From Eutypella sp. D-1 (lineage: Eukaryota > Ascomycota > Sordariomycetes > Xylariales > Diatrypaceae), in NCBI GenBank assembly GCA_023313575.1, contig JAJTTP010000004.1, positions 124,001-188,000 of the forward strand: a stretch of DNA of 64,000 nt. Direction: 5' to 3'. This document shows, piece by piece, positions 23,403 to 35,400 of this stretch (its first letter is position 1; every line of letters starts with the position of its first letter). Under the pieces are notes generated by a model. The model worked only from the letters and a program-made list of their open reading frames with translations, searched no databases and was not told the origin of the DNA. The translations under genes were made by a program, and so were the position numbers.

Positions 23403-25046
23403 GGCTAATCCTCCCTCTGGGGCCTTCTGAGGATATCGCGGGCTGTAGTGACGAAAAGTCGAGGGGGGTGGAAAGCAGGGAGAAGAAGAAGAAGCAAGCG
23501 AGTTGAGCAGAAGTAGGTTCACTCGTAAATTCCAAGTTGCGATAACCCTGTAATGATCTCTTGAATTTCCACGCTAACCCGCAAGCTATTTTATCTCAAA
23601 CGGGATTCTTGTTCTTCGTTCTTCGAAGTGCGCGCTTCTTCTGGGTAAATTGAGAAGGGAGAGAGATGAGAGGAAGAAAGGGACGAAGAACAGCCTCACA
23701 AAAGTCACGCAGAATGTCTTAAGTATTTATGATACACGAAAGGGGAACAGAACTGGAGAGGGGTTGATGGAAGGGAAAAAAAAAAATCTGTTGATGTTGA
23801 TGTGACGCTTTATACCAAGTAGACGTTTTTACCCCTCCTTGCCCTCCCTCTCTTTCTTGCCCCTCAAGTTTGTGTTTTTAGGATATCTATAAGTATATGT
23901 ATATACTAGGACATGCCTAACGCGCCCAGGTGCCTAAGTATGTCCCGTGTCTTGCATTTGTATGGCTGTTAGATGCCGGATCTCTCTCGATCGACCCTCC
24001 TTTAAAAGTCTAGAGCTAGAATCGTATGCACTACTTATACCTTATACCCTGCCTACTTCCTGCTGCAGTTCCTGGTAGGTAGAGCTCCAGATAACCTGCA
24101 TGGAGATGACGTCGAGGGGCAATCATTTTTAGGTACGAAGTACTGTGTATTGATTGCTTTACGTACTACGCCTGTTATAGGAGATTTCGAAGTGATTATG
24201 CATGTAAGAGGGGAGGGGCAGTTATAAGCTGGGGCCACCATTCCACCTGGGCAAGGTTGATATTAGCATGTGAATGTTACTTCGTATGCCACCTCGCATG
24301 TACTGATCTATACGATGGTACCTCGTTAAGGTTTACTTACATAATGCTTTCTGATAATGGACCCTTACCCGTAATTACTCTACCTAGCCACGTAGGATGT
24401 CTATCCACCTGACTAGATCAAAGTATCAGTGTTCCGTGTTTCGAAGTAAGTACTCTAGAGAATAATTTCCGTTTTTGGGAGATATAGCCATCAAGACAGC
24501 TACATAGACTGACAGGAACGGACGGACCAAGTTAGCGGTTGTTAGCGGCTTAACCCCGCCAAATAGCCCCTAACCCACCCAAGAGCAGCTCCCCCAGGCT
24601 GCCAGGGTTGTACTTAGTTAAGTATGTAACGGAACTCCGGGATTCGTTTAGGTAACTTAGGTAACTTAAGGTTGAGTTACGGAGTACTGTAGACAGGTAT
24701 GTAGACCCGGTTTGTAGACAGCATTGACCTCCGATTAAGGAGAGCGGAAGGAGGCGGTCATTGACGGTTTACCACCACCTGGGCATACCTAACAACAACA
24801 TCTCACCATTTCCATTACTTCTAAGCTTACCCCCTTGCTTCCTTCCTGCTTACAATATCTACTTAGTTATTCATTTATCTTTAGGCATCTTTCCACGACA
24901 ACTTCACACCCTACACCTTCATCCCATCGGCGGCATCCCAACCGCTGCTTTGTATACCTTTCTTTACCCTCCCTTAATTCCCTAACTCTAATATACATAG
25001 GTACCTAAGTGGTATACATCGTAGAAGGTGCCGCTCCAATTTCGAG
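23403..25046. other. Divergent intergenic region (1.6 kb)
   Basis: Promoter region shared by the branching-enzyme and ClpX-like genes. It contains AT-rich stretches, several TAGGTA elements and a TAGGTAACTTAGGTAACTTAAGG-type direct repeat near 24650-24670. I see no gene. Confidence 0.55.
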
Positions 25047-27204
25047 ATGTCCAATATGTGGTTGCTTCGTACGAGGGGACGGCGGTCCTTGTTTCCAATC
25101 CCACTATCATTGAATTATACTTGTCCCCGGACATCCTCTCCCCGCCGGATATTCTCTCCCCAAACGTTCTCTTCCCGGACATTCTCGTCATCCACGATAT
25201 TCCGGGCCGGCAGACGACCTACCGACTGGAACGCCGGCTACACCAGCACCTACGATCCCAACGAGGAGGGCCGCGGGCCCATGTTCTCCAAGACCTCCTT
25301 CGGCGTCCCGCAGTTCTACCCACGCGATCTCAAGAGGCGGGTCGACGAGTATGTCGTCGGCCAGGACCGCGCCAAGAAGATAATATCCTCCGTCCTATTC
25401 AATCATTACCAGGGTTTACGGCGGCGGCAGTACTACGAGGAGCAGGAACGCAAGAGGGAGGAGAGGCTCTTCCGACAGGCCGTCGCGCGCGAGAGGAACG
25501 CGAGGGAGAGAGAGGCCATACATCCCGTCGAAGGTTGGTTTCCAATACACCTAGGCAGGATTTTCCAACTCGAGTTCGCATGTGTGAATCATGACGTGTG
25601 TGAAGAAGAAGGCTGACACGTAAGACTGAAATGAAATAAAAGACGAGTTTCCCGGCCACCGCGAATCCCTCCATCACATGCACCAATCGTGGCAGCGCGA
25701 AGATAAAGAGCCGGATTTTTACATTCCCGAAGACGAGAGCCGTCCGCCTCCTCCCGTGAAAATAGACAAGAGCAATCTATTGCTAATAGGACCTACCGGC
25801 GTGGGCAAGACATACATACTTGAGTAAGCCGAAGCCGGTCTTTTTGTCTTCTTCTTTTCGTCACCAGAGTCCAAAGCTGACATGGCAAATTCACCACCCA
25901 GAACCCTCAGCAAGACGATCAACGTGCCCTTCACGATAAGCGACTGCAACTCCTTCACGCAGGCCGGCTACATCGGCCAGGACGTCGAAACGTGCATCGA
26001 GCGGCTCTTGATCGAGGCCGACTACGACATCAAGGCCGCCGAGCAAGGCATCGTCGTGCTCGACGAGTTCGACAAGATCGCCAAGCGTGAGACCGTGAAC
26101 GGCCGCGATGTCGGCGGCGAGGGCGTCCAGCAGGCCCTGCTGAAGCTCATCGAGGGGACCAAAGTCACCATCAATGTTAAGGACACGCGATCCTCATCGT
26201 CATCGTCATCGTCATCGTCGTCATCCCGATCGTCCGCGAGCCCCATCACAACCAACTACAACGGCGCCGGCTCCTCGACAACGAGCTCGGCGCACCAGCC
26301 CCCGCCGATGCCCCCACCGCCCGGCATGGGCGGGGTCGGCGGCATGGGCGCCGGTACCAGGGTGGAGCAGTACACCATCGACACGAGCAACATCCTGTTC
26401 GTGATGTGCGGCGCCTTCGTAGGCCTGGACAAGGTGATCCTGAACCGCGTGGCGAAGCCGACAATGGGATTCGGATCGGAGCTCCGGCGGCGCGGGGACT
26501 CCATGGCCGGCGAAGACCCCGAGCTACCGCCCGAGCTCTTCACCCACCTCCCACACCGGTCCGCCCACCCGGCCCTCGCAGACGTTAACACCGCCTTCGC
26601 CGAACCCAGCCCCACCACCAGCACCACCACCGACACCAACACCACCACATCCTCATCCACATCAACCCCACCCTCACCGCACCACACAGCCCTCGACCTC
26701 GCCACGCCCGAGGACATGCAAGCCTACGGCTTCATCCCCGAACTAATCGGGCGCGTCCACAGCATCGCAGCTTTATCCCCACTCTCGCGCTCCGACCTCC
26801 TGCGCATCCTGACCGAACCCCGCAACAGCCTAACCCGACAATACGCAGCGCTCTTCGAAACCTACCCCTCACGTCTGCGGTTCACACGACGCGCCCTACG
26901 CGCCATAGCGCGCCGCGCCGAGCGCTCGCGCACGGGCGCTCGGGGCTTGCGCATGGAAGTCGAGCGCGTGCTCGCGGAAGCCGTCTTCGACGCCCCCGTG
27001 CCCTTCGTGCTCGTCACCGAGGCCGCGGTCGAGGGGACCGAGCGCCTCGGGTACTGGGGCCGGGACGGGCGCGCGGAGTTGGAGCGCCGTGCGAGGCTTG
27101 ATGATGGGGATGAGGTCGGCCTTGAGGCCGATGCTGGGGTGCCCGGTAGAGAGGTCGTGAGGTCGCTGGGGGATTATCGTGAGGCGGGGCAGAGTGGTGC
27201 GTGA
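25047..27204 (+). CDS. mcx1: Mitochondrial ClpX-type AAA+ unfoldase (Mcx1-like)
   Basis: AAA+ protein-unfolding ATPase of the mitochondrial matrix. Three exons, 25047-25533, 25643-25823, 25902-27204, 656 aa, all in phase. The N-terminus is Arg/Ser-rich without early acidic residues, like a mitochondrial presequence. The Cys4 zinc-binding domain of bacterial ClpX is absent, as in fungal Mcx1. ClpX signatures are visible: LKRRVDEYVVGQDRAKK, Walker A GPTGVGKT (about 212-219), the pore loop GYIGQDVE (Ile for the usual Val), Walker B VVLDEFDKIA (about 273), GGEGVQQALLKLIEGT, and GFIPELIGR. Two low-complexity inserts lie inside the ATPase core: a poly-Ser/Pro/Gly segment at about 318-360 and a Ser/Thr/Pro segment at about 416-490. 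A fungal ClpP partner is usually missing, so it may act as a chaperone. Confidence 0.88.
26192..26224 (+). repeat. TCATCG-type Ser-coding repeat in mcx1
   Basis: Tandem TCATCG units encode about 12 consecutive serines inside the ATPase domain, at the loop between the small beta elements following the KVTINVKD segment. The repeat keeps the frame open. Confidence 0.8.
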
Positions 27205-29034
27205 GGGCTGAGCTGTAGCTGTGTGCATGGCATGGGCTATGACTTTCATGATGATGGGGAAGAGCTTGCACCGGCCGGGGCAGGGTGGGCATAGCGTTTT
27301 TGGTTGTTTTGTATATATATATACGCGCGCGGCGTTCAGGGCGTTACCCCCTTCTTCCATCCTTTCATATTTTCTTCTTATCATGGGGGGCATGGACAAT
27401 ATTAGTCTACGGCATTCACTTTGGGGGGTGGGGGGGGGGGGGGGGCAATGTCATGGAATTGGGATTTCGAAGTCCGGTATTGCTTCTTCTGTTTGGGTCA
27501 TTTTTTTTTGGTTTTGGTATTCGATTTATACTTGGGGGATGGAGAGAGGGGGGGGGGGGCGGCAGTGGGAAAGGGAAGGTCTTGCTTTTGGCGTCTGCGG
27601 ATGGGTGGTTTCCTTACGCGGTTTATTCTTAGGTTTTCAAGTAACCTATCGTACCTAGGTACCTAGTTTAGTCGTATTCATATACATGCATATCATAATG
27701 AGCATTTCCTTCTGAATCTTCCTCCTTGCCTGTCTTTCCCCTATTAGGGACAGGACGTGGTGTCGATTGCGAAGGCGGGGAGGGGGCGCCGTTGGATGGC
27801 CTGGGGGGGTTGGCGGCGCGACTGATTTTCATGCCTTTATCATCCTCTACCATTATCTACATATATATATACGGCCTGGCAGGTTTTTATTCATTCATTC
27901 ATACCTACCTAAATCAACCCAATAAACGCCATAACCGTCTGGGTATATGTATTCATCTACATATTCGGCAAACTGGCTGGGTCTGGTCTATTTGAACAGA
28001 CGGTATACCCTGCCATGATCTACGATATGGAAACAAGGGGGGTTTAGTTAGTTGTTAATCCTCAGGTAATCAAAATCCATCAAGCCAACCAGCCAGCCAG
28101 CCAGCGAGCTTGACAGTCGTACGTAGTTATAGCCATGCATGCACCATCGTCGCCAGCCAGCCAAGTGCGAGCATAAGAGGAGCAACACAGCAACAAGAAA
28201 AGACTCAAGGCAAAGGAAAAATACGAATAACTAGCGGGGATATACCTTTCCTTTTTTATCGTTTTCTCCTTCCCTTTTTTTCTCGTTCCCTCATGTACAT
28301 ACATACATACAAACAATAGATTCAATAAGCATATTTACACAAACAACACCTGCATGCATCCACCCGCACCACGAGAGACCTGGCCCATCACCACCAGGAA
28401 AACCCCGTGGTCGGAGGCTCGTTCGTTTCCTGACCTTCCCAAAGCGAAGAAATCGAAGTGGGTTCGTTGCAGTACCATAGCTCAATCGCCTCGACATAAC
28501 CCGACGACGTACGCACGCCGCCTGCCCACCTGGTTCCGGAACACCTTCTGTCAAAAACGCAATCGATGAGAACCCTCCCCTTCCCCTATTTTTTTTTGAA
28601 TACCTATACCTGACCTATACCCTTACGCCCGTTGGCACCGTTGAACTGCCGTGTCACGCCGAATTTCGTTCTTTTTTATATCCGGCCCTCCGTTCCGAGT
28701 CATGCCTCATCCCCCTTATTTCGCTTCATATTTTGCGCGTTTCGACACCATTTTTTCTCTCTTCTTCAACGGGAGCAATATTCTTAACGAATGACAAAGG
28801 GAAGAAGAAATGTAGGAACATTAGTTGTGAAATTTTTATTGATTTGTTTTTTTGAACTTCGTTTTAGGGAGACACGTTTTAGGGGTTGCTAGGTACGGTA
28901 GGTAGGTTATGTATAGATAGAAAGAAGAAGCGAGAAGGTATCAATTGTGTTAAAAAGAAGAGCGGAACGTAGAGGACGGCGGCGGCCCCGCCGCGGTAAG
29001 AGTGGCGACGGCAACAGCACACAAACCCACCCTC
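27205..29034. other. Convergent spacer (1.8 kb)
   Basis: This lies between the 3' ends of mcx1 and cox5. It contains G runs at 27430-27445 and about 27550-27559, a palindromic CCTAGGTACCTAG at about 27653-27665, CAGC/AGCC repeats near 28087-28105 and 28154-28163, and ACAT repeats near 28297-28310. Open frames are short and without domains. Confidence 0.55.
27430..27445. repeat. G16 run
   Basis: Sixteen G in the region just downstream of mcx1, flanked by further G-rich segments (a G6 run just before it and a G10 near 27550). Count approximate. Confidence 0.85.
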
Positions 29035-30178
29035 CTAGTTGTCCTTGGGAGGAGACTGAACCATGCCCTTTCCACTGTAGCCCTCGGAGCTGAGACCGGT
29101 GAGGGGCTCGGCGTTTTGGTTCTGTGGGCGCCCGTTAGTAAAAAAATGCGTCCTTTCCTCTCGTTTCGTTTCGTTGCCTTGGGGGGGGGGGGGGTAGGGG
29201 CTTCTCTCTCACCTTGAGGTACTCGTTCGTCGCCTCCTGGTACTCCTTGGTCATGGTGGACGGCGGCTGGCCACCGAAGGCGCGAATAACAGCGAATATA
29301 ACGAAGCTGGCGAGAAGGCCGACGGTAGTGTAGAGGACGACCTTCCGGGTCTCATCCGGCGGGGACTGGGCGCGGGGTCCGTGGGGACCGAAGGCGATCC
29401 AATAGGCTGGTAATATGTTAGTCTGGGATCTGTTTTAAGATTTAAAACTCGATAACAACAAGAACAAAAAAAAGAAACTTCGAACAATTCCAGCACCGTC
29501 CTGGGCGGTCGGTTGATCAGTCGAATGGCGTTCCGTCGTCGTCGTCGTCGTCGGTCGTCTTTTTTCGCGGGATAAAAAGATGGGGCCCCACTTTCGAACA
29601 AGTTGGGTTTGGTGGTTTGCTTGGTATCACCAAAAACCTCATTGGAGAGAGTTTTTGGAGATTTTGAGGGTATTTGCAGTTTTCGAAAAATAACAACCCC
29701 CCACTGCCCCAAGCTTTAATCCCGCCTAGATATCCTGACCCCTCCCAATTATGCGACGACGACAACGAAAGAAGACATCGACGAATCCCATCGGACCTCG
29801 GGAGAAAACGGACATTGTCCTAGCCTAGTCCGGCCAAGACCAAGCAAGCAAGCAGGCCGCAAACGCTCCCGAAGAAGAAGAAGAAAAAATGCCCTGAAGA
29901 AAGAAGCCTTTTTAGAACGTACCGGCCCTCTTCTCCTGCAGGGTAAGCTCAGCCCAGTTCTCCTTCATGCGATCCCGGAGGGCCATCCACAGCTCGGCCT
30001 GCTCGGTGTTGGGGAGGCCCTCCCAGCGCTTCTCGATGTTGGCGAGGGTCGGGTTAGAGATGGCGTGGGTAGAGGCGGCGACGCGGGGGACGATGACGGT
30101 GGTAACGGGGGCCCTAGCCGAGGCGGAGGCGGCCCGGATGCTCGAGCGCAGGAGGGAGGAGGCGGATGTGCGCATCAT
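29035..30178 (-). CDS. cox5: Cytochrome c oxidase subunit V (COX IV family)
   Basis: Nuclear-encoded subunit of respiratory complex IV in the mitochondrial inner membrane. Three exons on the minus strand, 29923-30178, 29213-29406, 29035-29121, 178 aa. The N-terminal 40 residues are Ser/Ala/Arg-rich and act as presequence. The mature part starts near the conserved HAISNPTLANIEKRWEGLP, followed by QAELWMALRDRMKENWAELTLQEK. Exon 2 gives YWIAFGPHGPRAQ, then one hydrophobic span (VVLYTTVGLLASFVIFAVI) and PPSTMTKEYQEATNEYLK. Exon 3 ends GLSSEGYSGKGMVQSPPK. Intron 1 is 516 nt, very long for this locus; intron 2 is 91 nt and carries a G14 run (C14 in sense). The start is the MMRTSAS methionine, since the upstream in-frame extension is hydrophobic and lacks presequence character. 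Confidence 0.93.
29181..29194. repeat. G14 run in intron 2 of cox5
   Basis: Fourteen G on the plus strand (C14 on the transcript) inside the second intron of cox5. Such runs are unusual inside very short fungal introns. Confidence 0.85.
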
Positions 30179-31724
30179 TTTGGGTGTGTGAGTTGTTGGT
30201 TGTTGTGTAGAGTTGTTTAAGTACTGAAGAGTATATAAAAAAAAAGAAAAAAAAATTATCGGACGGAGTGGAGATTGGCCCAATTGGGTTCCTTGCTTTC
30301 GTGTGTCTTTCTTTTTCTTCTTTCTCGGGTTGGGATTATTCGACCTCGGGACGGACTCGAGCGTGTCTCTATGATGTTGGTTACCGGGTATTTGGTGGTA
30401 GTGGTAGTCGGCAGAAATGAATTGGATTGTTTAGGTGGTGGATTAAGTGACCGGGTAGTCAAGGGTTGGTGGTAGTAGTATTGGTGGTAGTATTGGTGGT
30501 GCAGCAGTGGCAGCAGTGGCAGCAGCAAGCAAGCGGGTGGTGGTGCAGCGAGTTCTTTTTTTTCCATGCCCCAACTTATTAACCCACTTGCCCACCTTAG
30601 AATCCCGCCCGGGCTCCAGTAGGCGATTTTTAGTCGTATCAGTCGTATGATGGCGATTGTAGCTCTAATCAATCAATTCTGGATGGCCAGTTTTGGTCGT
30701 TAAGTGGGGATTTCAGGTTCCACTATGCACGTGATACGGCGAGCTCCAGCACAACCACCCAGCCCAAACCAGCCAGCAGGAGGAGCTGAACAGCAGCGCT
30801 ATTCGCTCTCTTTCCCTTTTCTGCGATTGAAAAGCTCCAGATCTGTTCATCGCCGGTAAACTTTCGGCATGGTTAGCGGACTAGCGGGTTAGCGGGATTT
30901 GACACACCCAAATCATCTTAGCTTCAATTTGATGACCTCACCTGCTTTCAGCGCTACAGGGCATGCTCTCAGTCCCCTTAGAGGCTCAGTCACGCCCCCT
31001 CAGCATCATCATTGGAGCCCGGGTTGTCAATTTACCTACCTACGTAATACCCAATTTATAAATTTTTTGGGCGATGAGGAATCCAGAATAAACACATTCT
31101 CAGGTGATGATGCATTCAGTTTTAATTTAAATTTTAGTTATTGTAACCTCACCTTTAACGGCGCGATTTATGCTTTCCAGATTGGTGTATATAGTTTCTA
31201 TCTTTGGCTGGTCTTCATACGTTGGGCAGTCAACACATGCATAGAGCCATAGACAAAACAGCCCTAATGGCAACGTGCATCGTATACATATTGATTATAA
31301 ACTGTGATCCTATCCTGTCCAATTGAGCCCTTTGGGAGCTCAAGCGTCGTTTGATAATATTTTGTGCCAGGCCAGACACTATGTTTACCCGCTATTCCGC
31401 GGGTGGCTGCTTTGAGTAATACATTGGCTCCGAGATGACTGCCCCTTTAAGAACTGCAAGTCCTCGATGCACCACATCTCGTCGATGAGGCTCATATCAT
31501 GCAGCTACTTGATGCCCTACGCCTCTCATACCTGCCACCCTATGATAGGCTATGTTGACCTTAGGCGATCACAGTCCATCCGGTTAGACTGTAAATCACA
31601 CAATGCTAACTATGGCCGTACAATCCCTGTGGCACTGGGCTCTGAGAGCGTTTCCCGGAGTGCTCATGGCCCCATTCATCCTAAAGAGTCCGCGAGGCCC
31701 GAACCTGGAGGCCTCGCGCAGCAG
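30179..31724. other. Spacer with possible coding fossil
   Basis: The region starts with the cox5 promoter (GGTGGTAGTATT and GGCAGCAGT short repeats at about 30470-30530). Beyond 30900 it becomes AT-richer. On the plus strand at about 31462-31552 a frame reads through VLDAPHLVDEAHIMQLLDALRL and then stops; it looks like diverged coding sequence, but I cannot assign a family. I see no intact gene. Confidence 0.4.
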
Positions 31725-32014
31725 TTATGTATTGTTGGATGTGCTGACTGGTTGTTGCGGTAGCTGTGCCGACTGTGATTCCCGGGCCTTCTCTTCCAGG
31801 ACCTTGTTCTCTCCCTGAGCCATCTGCTCTTCTATGGCCTTCTTCTTCAGCTGTTCTTCCTGATACTGCTTCAAGTCAGGGCGAAAGATATAATAGCCTT
31901 ATACCTTGTTAGCAATAGACTCCCAGAGAACCATATACTGGAATGCGTACCGTTCCAAACCCCGAATGCTACTGCGATACTGAGGGGTAACGCACTGCGG
32001 ACGAACGAGCTCAT
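31725..32014 (-). CDS. Small two-exon single-pass membrane protein, 78 aa
   Basis: Short gene visible only after splicing. Exons are 31951-32014 and 31725-31897, joined across a 53-nt intron with a GTACGC donor, a TTGCTAAC branch site and an AAG acceptor. The product begins MSSFVRSALPLSIAVAFGVWNG and continues YYIFRPDLKQYQEEQLKKKA. It thus has an N-terminal hydrophobic segment (about residues 8-26) followed by a charged, helical, probably coiled-coil tail rich in Glu, Lys and Gln. This architecture is common among small fungal inner-mitochondrial-membrane or assembly-type proteins, but I do not recognise the family and location is inference. The intact frame, consensus branch site and good residue pattern argue that it is real. 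It lies divergently 460 bp from the mus7 gene. Confidence 0.65.
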
Positions 32015-32476
32015 CGTTATGGCTATCCCGAGTTGTACACTATGATGTTGCCATGAGATGTGTGGTAGGGTAAAAACGGACATCACGGGAATGAGATTGG
32101 TCAAGGAGAAATTTCAGCATAAGCATATTGGCGCTAGATTTATGGATATGTGCATATCCAGAGCAGTTATGCTTGTGAATGAGTATATGCATATATACGA
32201 TTGAATTAATTGGCTTTTGTGCAGACTCGACCCACTAAACGCGTCTAAAAGTCCCGTGTTCACGCGTGTCTCTCCCGGGATGTCGGCCTGTCGGACCATC
32301 GACGCCACTTATCGCAATTTCTATTATTTGTACTTCGTACAGATACTACCAGCTTGTGTGCATTTCTACAGCCGATTTGTGCACTTAAAAAATCCCCCAA
32401 AATTCCATTACCACTCCAATATGACTCTATCTAACATCGGATAACCGCCCGGGAAGAGACATGCATTACCATTTCA
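32015..32476. other. Divergent promoter region, 0.46 kb
   Basis: Shared upstream region of the 78-aa gene and mus7. It is AT-rich with a TGCATATCCA...TATGCATATATA stretch near 32150-32196. A short upstream ATG at 32462, out of frame with mus7, might act as a small upstream ORF. Confidence 0.4.
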
Positions 32477-35400
32477 ATGGCGAAATGGAAGGAGCTTGGA
32501 GAGGTGCCAGATTCGGACGACGAAGGCGACTTCGATAGCCATGATTCACAGGACCAGGAGGAGTTAACGCCTGTGGACCTCTTGAGGCCAGACGACGATG
32601 GAACTCCTAATGGAGACGAGGGGAATGGGGAATCCCAAGCCGTCACCCCAGTTGGTGAAGATGATATATGGGATATTCCCCCATCATCGCCGTTGCCACA
32701 GCCAGACGGGGGGAATGAAGAATTACCCGTAGTGAGTTCGAGTCTGGAACCGCCACCAGACTCTACGCCTCCACGACCACAGTCATCACCACCTTTAGCA
32801 CTACTTGACGAAATTAAAGACGGTAATATAATTGTTGATCTCCCCCCACCGCCACCACGGGGGGCATACCTCCAGACCTCCGTGGAAGAAGAGGAACCGA
32901 GCTCCACTCCTACCGCAGATGTTGACGGCTTATTCACTAACCCTGCGTCGGCGGTTGTTGACATCCCGGATGAACCCCAGCTTTCAACGCAGGACGCTGT
33001 CTCGTATAGCCGCTCTTTGAGACCGCGGAAGCCCATTCAGGAGCATCCCTACCTGCTAGAGAGTGCCCAGTACAGCAAACTCTTTAAGTCGCACGGCGTG
33101 CGGCCCGTGAGAGTCCAGATAGAGGAGGCGGCTCGCAAGGCACAAGAGGAAGATTCACAGGAGCAGGATTACGAGGAGGACAGCCAGTCGACCGCCAAGG
33201 ATCAAGGTGTTGAGGAATCCGGAGAGAGCCAGGCCATTGATCGACCTGAGCCGTTCGATCTCGATGATATTGTATATGAACTCGGACTATCACCGGAGAG
33301 AAGGGAATCTCCACCGCGCAACCCCGCACCGGTTGACGACCCGATCCGTAGTTCGCAGGATGAGGAGGAGGACGAATTTCCCGACCCCGCCGATATTGCT
33401 AAGTGGAAGCTACTGAGCGCTACGCGGAAAGCTGGCAAACGGCATGCCTCGCCTAAAACGTCCACGAAACGCAAGGTTCCTAGGCGTAGCGAGAATGGCA
33501 ATTCCACGACCGCAGCATCGCCCCTGCGGCGACCCCTCGACATCTTCGATATACCCCCGTCGCCACCCCAGACGAGCCCTGGCTTGTTTTCAAATACACC
33601 TCTGCCGAACATGAACGGGCCTAGACCTGCGAGGACCCTGACCCCGAAGCCTAGTAGTGCCACGCCGTCATTGAATCAGAGTCCCGCCCCAGCCAATCGA
33701 GGTTCCCGCGTAATTGATCTCACTGCGCCGGACGACCAAGACAGTGGGTCAGACGAAAGAGGCGACGAGGTTCGCAGTAACCACTCGGAAAATGAAACGG
33801 ACGCTCTTTTGCAAAACTCACGGAGAATCCGTGGCGTCCTCCCGGCGTCCTGGCTTCGGCTCGATCAGCAAACTGGACGCCAGACCCCGAAGAGGCACAA
33901 CCCGCGACAGAGCCTGGACCGATCACCCGAAAAATCTCACAGAAAAGGGGTTGCCCAACGGCGTCAGGTCTCTCCAAAGCATACTATGGACAATCCTTTC
34001 TTCTTCGACGACTCGGATGACAACGGCGGTCCTGAAACGAACTTACGACTTAATGACACTAATGACTTACCTAATGAATCCCCAGTGCCCTTTTTTGACG
34101 ACGACGCAGGATCTGTCGTCGAGGAAAACCTCATAGACTATATGCTTCCGGGGATCAAGCGAAATAGCAATGGGGTGGACGGGTCTGAAAGACCGAAGAA
34201 AAAGCGGAAGCACCAGCAGGCCACTTTCAAGGGGCAGCCTGACCAGCGGCAGCGGCAGCAGCGAATCACTGGACTACTCGGTCGGACGAAGAGTACGTCT
34301 TCAGCAGGACGTACCAGTAAAGCGACCTATGCCTCGACAGGCCGTTCAAAGGAGCGCTCTACTGCCACCACGACCAGGCCTCGCACACCACCGAGGCTAA
34401 GTATTCTAGATGTCGCCGAGTCTAATGCACCGGCCTTCATACGCATAGCTGCCCGAACTGCCCGTCGAAGACCAGATAAAGGAAGAGCTAGCCCATCTAC
34501 GAAACGTATCTCACTCGGCACCCGCAAGGATCATCGTGAGGCCACCGAAGTCCTTACAGACTGGAAGAGGGGGAAAATCAAGCCGAAGCTACCCGCGAAC
34601 ACTACCAAGACGCAGCGCAGTGAACATAATCCGCCACCGGTTCGACCAGTGTCTCACAGCACAGAGCAGTCGCGTCCTCGGCCTGTAAAGCCGCGGGTGC
34701 GTAAGGTAATACCCTCCAGTCGCTTCTCAAAGTCCATGGGATCCAGCAAACAGGCGAGCATGGATAACTTTGTATCCATCGACGTCGATGTCGACGGCAC
34801 TGCAGCACCCCAGCCGAGTGACCCTATGCACGCCTCGCCTCGGACAGCCAAGCCACGTGCACCTATCAGACGCCGAAATACCGAATCAGCGGCTGCCAGA
34901 CCTGCCCAATTGGAGACTGCTGGCGAGACTGTGGGCAGGTACGCTTTTACGGCGCGAAAGAAGGCCCTTGATGCCTTGTATCGAAGATCTCGTAAAGCGC
35001 TTCCTGCGCCGGTGAACGTCCGTCTCGAGAAGGTTGTCGAAAGCAATCTCCCTGACACCGACGTTGATACACAGACCAGTGATGACCTGCTTTTCTTGGA
35101 ACTCTCCGAAGCCCACAATGAGGTGCCTGAACCCGCACCTAAGATAAGGAGGCTCACGTCTAGGAAACGAACGAAGCCTCAACACCTCGACACATCTGCA
35201 CCACAATATGCACATGCAAACGACCCAATACCCCGGGAGGTCAGCCCTATAGTTGAAGTCACTGATATCCCGGCACTTAACACAAAGCTTCTGGGTCTCG
35301 GACCGTTTGGTACACATTACACGCAGCACTTCGAGGTGTTTCCTCTCGACCAGGGCGTCTTCTTCCACGAAAGCACCCTACTTGGCAGCGGCCGGGTAGC

